This document shows positions 12,477 to 12,792 of a DNA stretch of 12,792 nt, piece by piece. A program made the translations under genes and the position numbers. Origin of the DNA: DATEVL01 sp035281845. Lineage in GTDB: Bacteria; Chloroflexota; Anaerolineae; Anaerolineales; E44-bin32. The DNA lies in assembly GCA_035281845.1 (NCBI GenBank), contig DATEVL010000149.1:1-12792 (forward strand), read 5' to 3'. Each line of letters starts with the position of its first letter. Positions within the stretch are counted from its first letter, which is position 1. The notes under the pieces are model-generated. The model searched no databases, was not told where the DNA came from, and saw only the letters and a list, made by a program, of their open reading frames with translations.

Positions 12477-12509
12477 CCCCTCGCGAAGCACCCCGAGCGT
12501 AGCGAGGGG
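12477..12509. repeat. Short palindromic repeat related to the 7531 element
   Basis: CCCCTCGC (12477-12484) and GCGAGGGG (12502-12509) pair perfectly around a 17-base loop. The loop side contains GCGAAGCACCC (12483-12493), also found in the stem of the inverted repeat at 7531. This indicates two members of one dispersed family. Confidence 0.6.
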
Positions 12510-12720
12510 CCACACCCCCCTGCAATGGCCGATTTCCGCAGATGAGGTCGAACGAGTCTTGCGCAACTCAAGGTAGTCTCCTCCCGAAAGACGGACAAGC
12601 AGTGTTCCCTACCGAAGCTCTTCAGATTGGGCGCGAGATCGGCCTCACGAAATCAGGCGCGAGGCTCCTTCGATCGCAATGTGTGCGACTCCATCTCCGT
12701 CGAGCTCAAGCCATTGCAGG
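12510..12720. other. Non-coding stretch without recognised features
   Basis: No open frame with a ribosome site and protein-like composition, no clear promoter pair and no strong hairpin were found here. Confidence 0.5.
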
Positions 12721-12725
12721 GGGTA

Positions 12726-12779
12726 CGGGGGGCGGCTTAGCCCCCCGGTGTCCCCCCTTTAGGGGGGACCACAGGGGGG
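12726..12779. repeat. G/C-tract double-hairpin repeat at the window edge
   Basis: CGGGGGGC/GCCCCCCG (12726-12733 and 12740-12747, six-base loop) is followed at once by GTCCCCCC/GGGGGGAC (12750-12757 and 12762-12769, loop TTTA). A G-run at 12773-12781 follows. The paired hairpins look like one dispersed palindromic element that may continue beyond the window. Confidence 0.65.
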
Positions 12780-12792
12780 GGACTGGGAGGAG

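Overview
The window is GC-rich bacterial chromosomal DNA, tightly packed with genes and carrying intergenic palindromic repeats. The gene set (L9 with an acidic tail, a RodZ-like protein with a Thr/Pro tail, a PepSY-like/two-component/SHOCT locus, a stand-alone mini-SWIM protein and a flippase-like/FAD-oxidoreductase pair) looks most like an environmental Chloroflexota genome of the Anaerolineae type. That placement is inferred from gene style; nothing in the window proves it. No transposase, integrase, CRISPR array, rRNA or tRNA was seen.

Region 1 (1-3037, plus strand) is a housekeeping run: the 3' part of rplI, a membrane-anchored RodZ-like HTH/DUF4115 protein, and rimO, which overlaps the RodZ-like gene by an ATGA. 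The first ~57 codons of rimO are made of a short palindromic repeat. An 18-base piece of it recurs just after the rimO stop codon. Region 2 (3038-3922) is repeat-rich intergenic DNA, a minus-strand DUF1232 membrane gene with a TATAAT promoter, and a divergent control region.

Region 3 (3923-7503) appears to be one signalling locus: a secreted Met/Gly/His-rich protein with two PepSY-like repeats, an OmpR-type response regulator, a histidine kinase with a Met-rich extracytoplasmic loop, and two small membrane proteins with C-terminal SHOCT motifs. The same 17-base element (14 of 17 identical, with 11-bp-spaced half-sites) lies upstream of the PepSY-like gene and of the first SHOCT gene. It is a natural candidate for the regulator's operator. 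The methionine-rich outer surfaces suggest Cu(I)/Ag(I) or another envelope ligand, but this is inference.

Region 4 (7504-9404) holds moaA, a cluster of three dispersed palindromic repeats, and a compact unit not explained by ordinary annotation: a good sigma70-type promoter, a strong Shine-Dalgarno, a 17-codon ORF whose stop lies in the loop of an intrinsic terminator, and then an 81-residue SWIM zinc-finger gene. This is the architecture of a leader-peptide attenuator.

Region 5 (9405-12349) is a translationally coupled operon: a UPF0104/LPG-synthase-like membrane protein, an FAD-dependent amine-oxidase-type oxidoreductase and a YbaK/EbsC-type aminoacyl-tRNA deacylase. Region 6 (12350-12792) has no gene; it holds several hairpin-forming repeats and a G-tract-rich palindromic element at the window edge.
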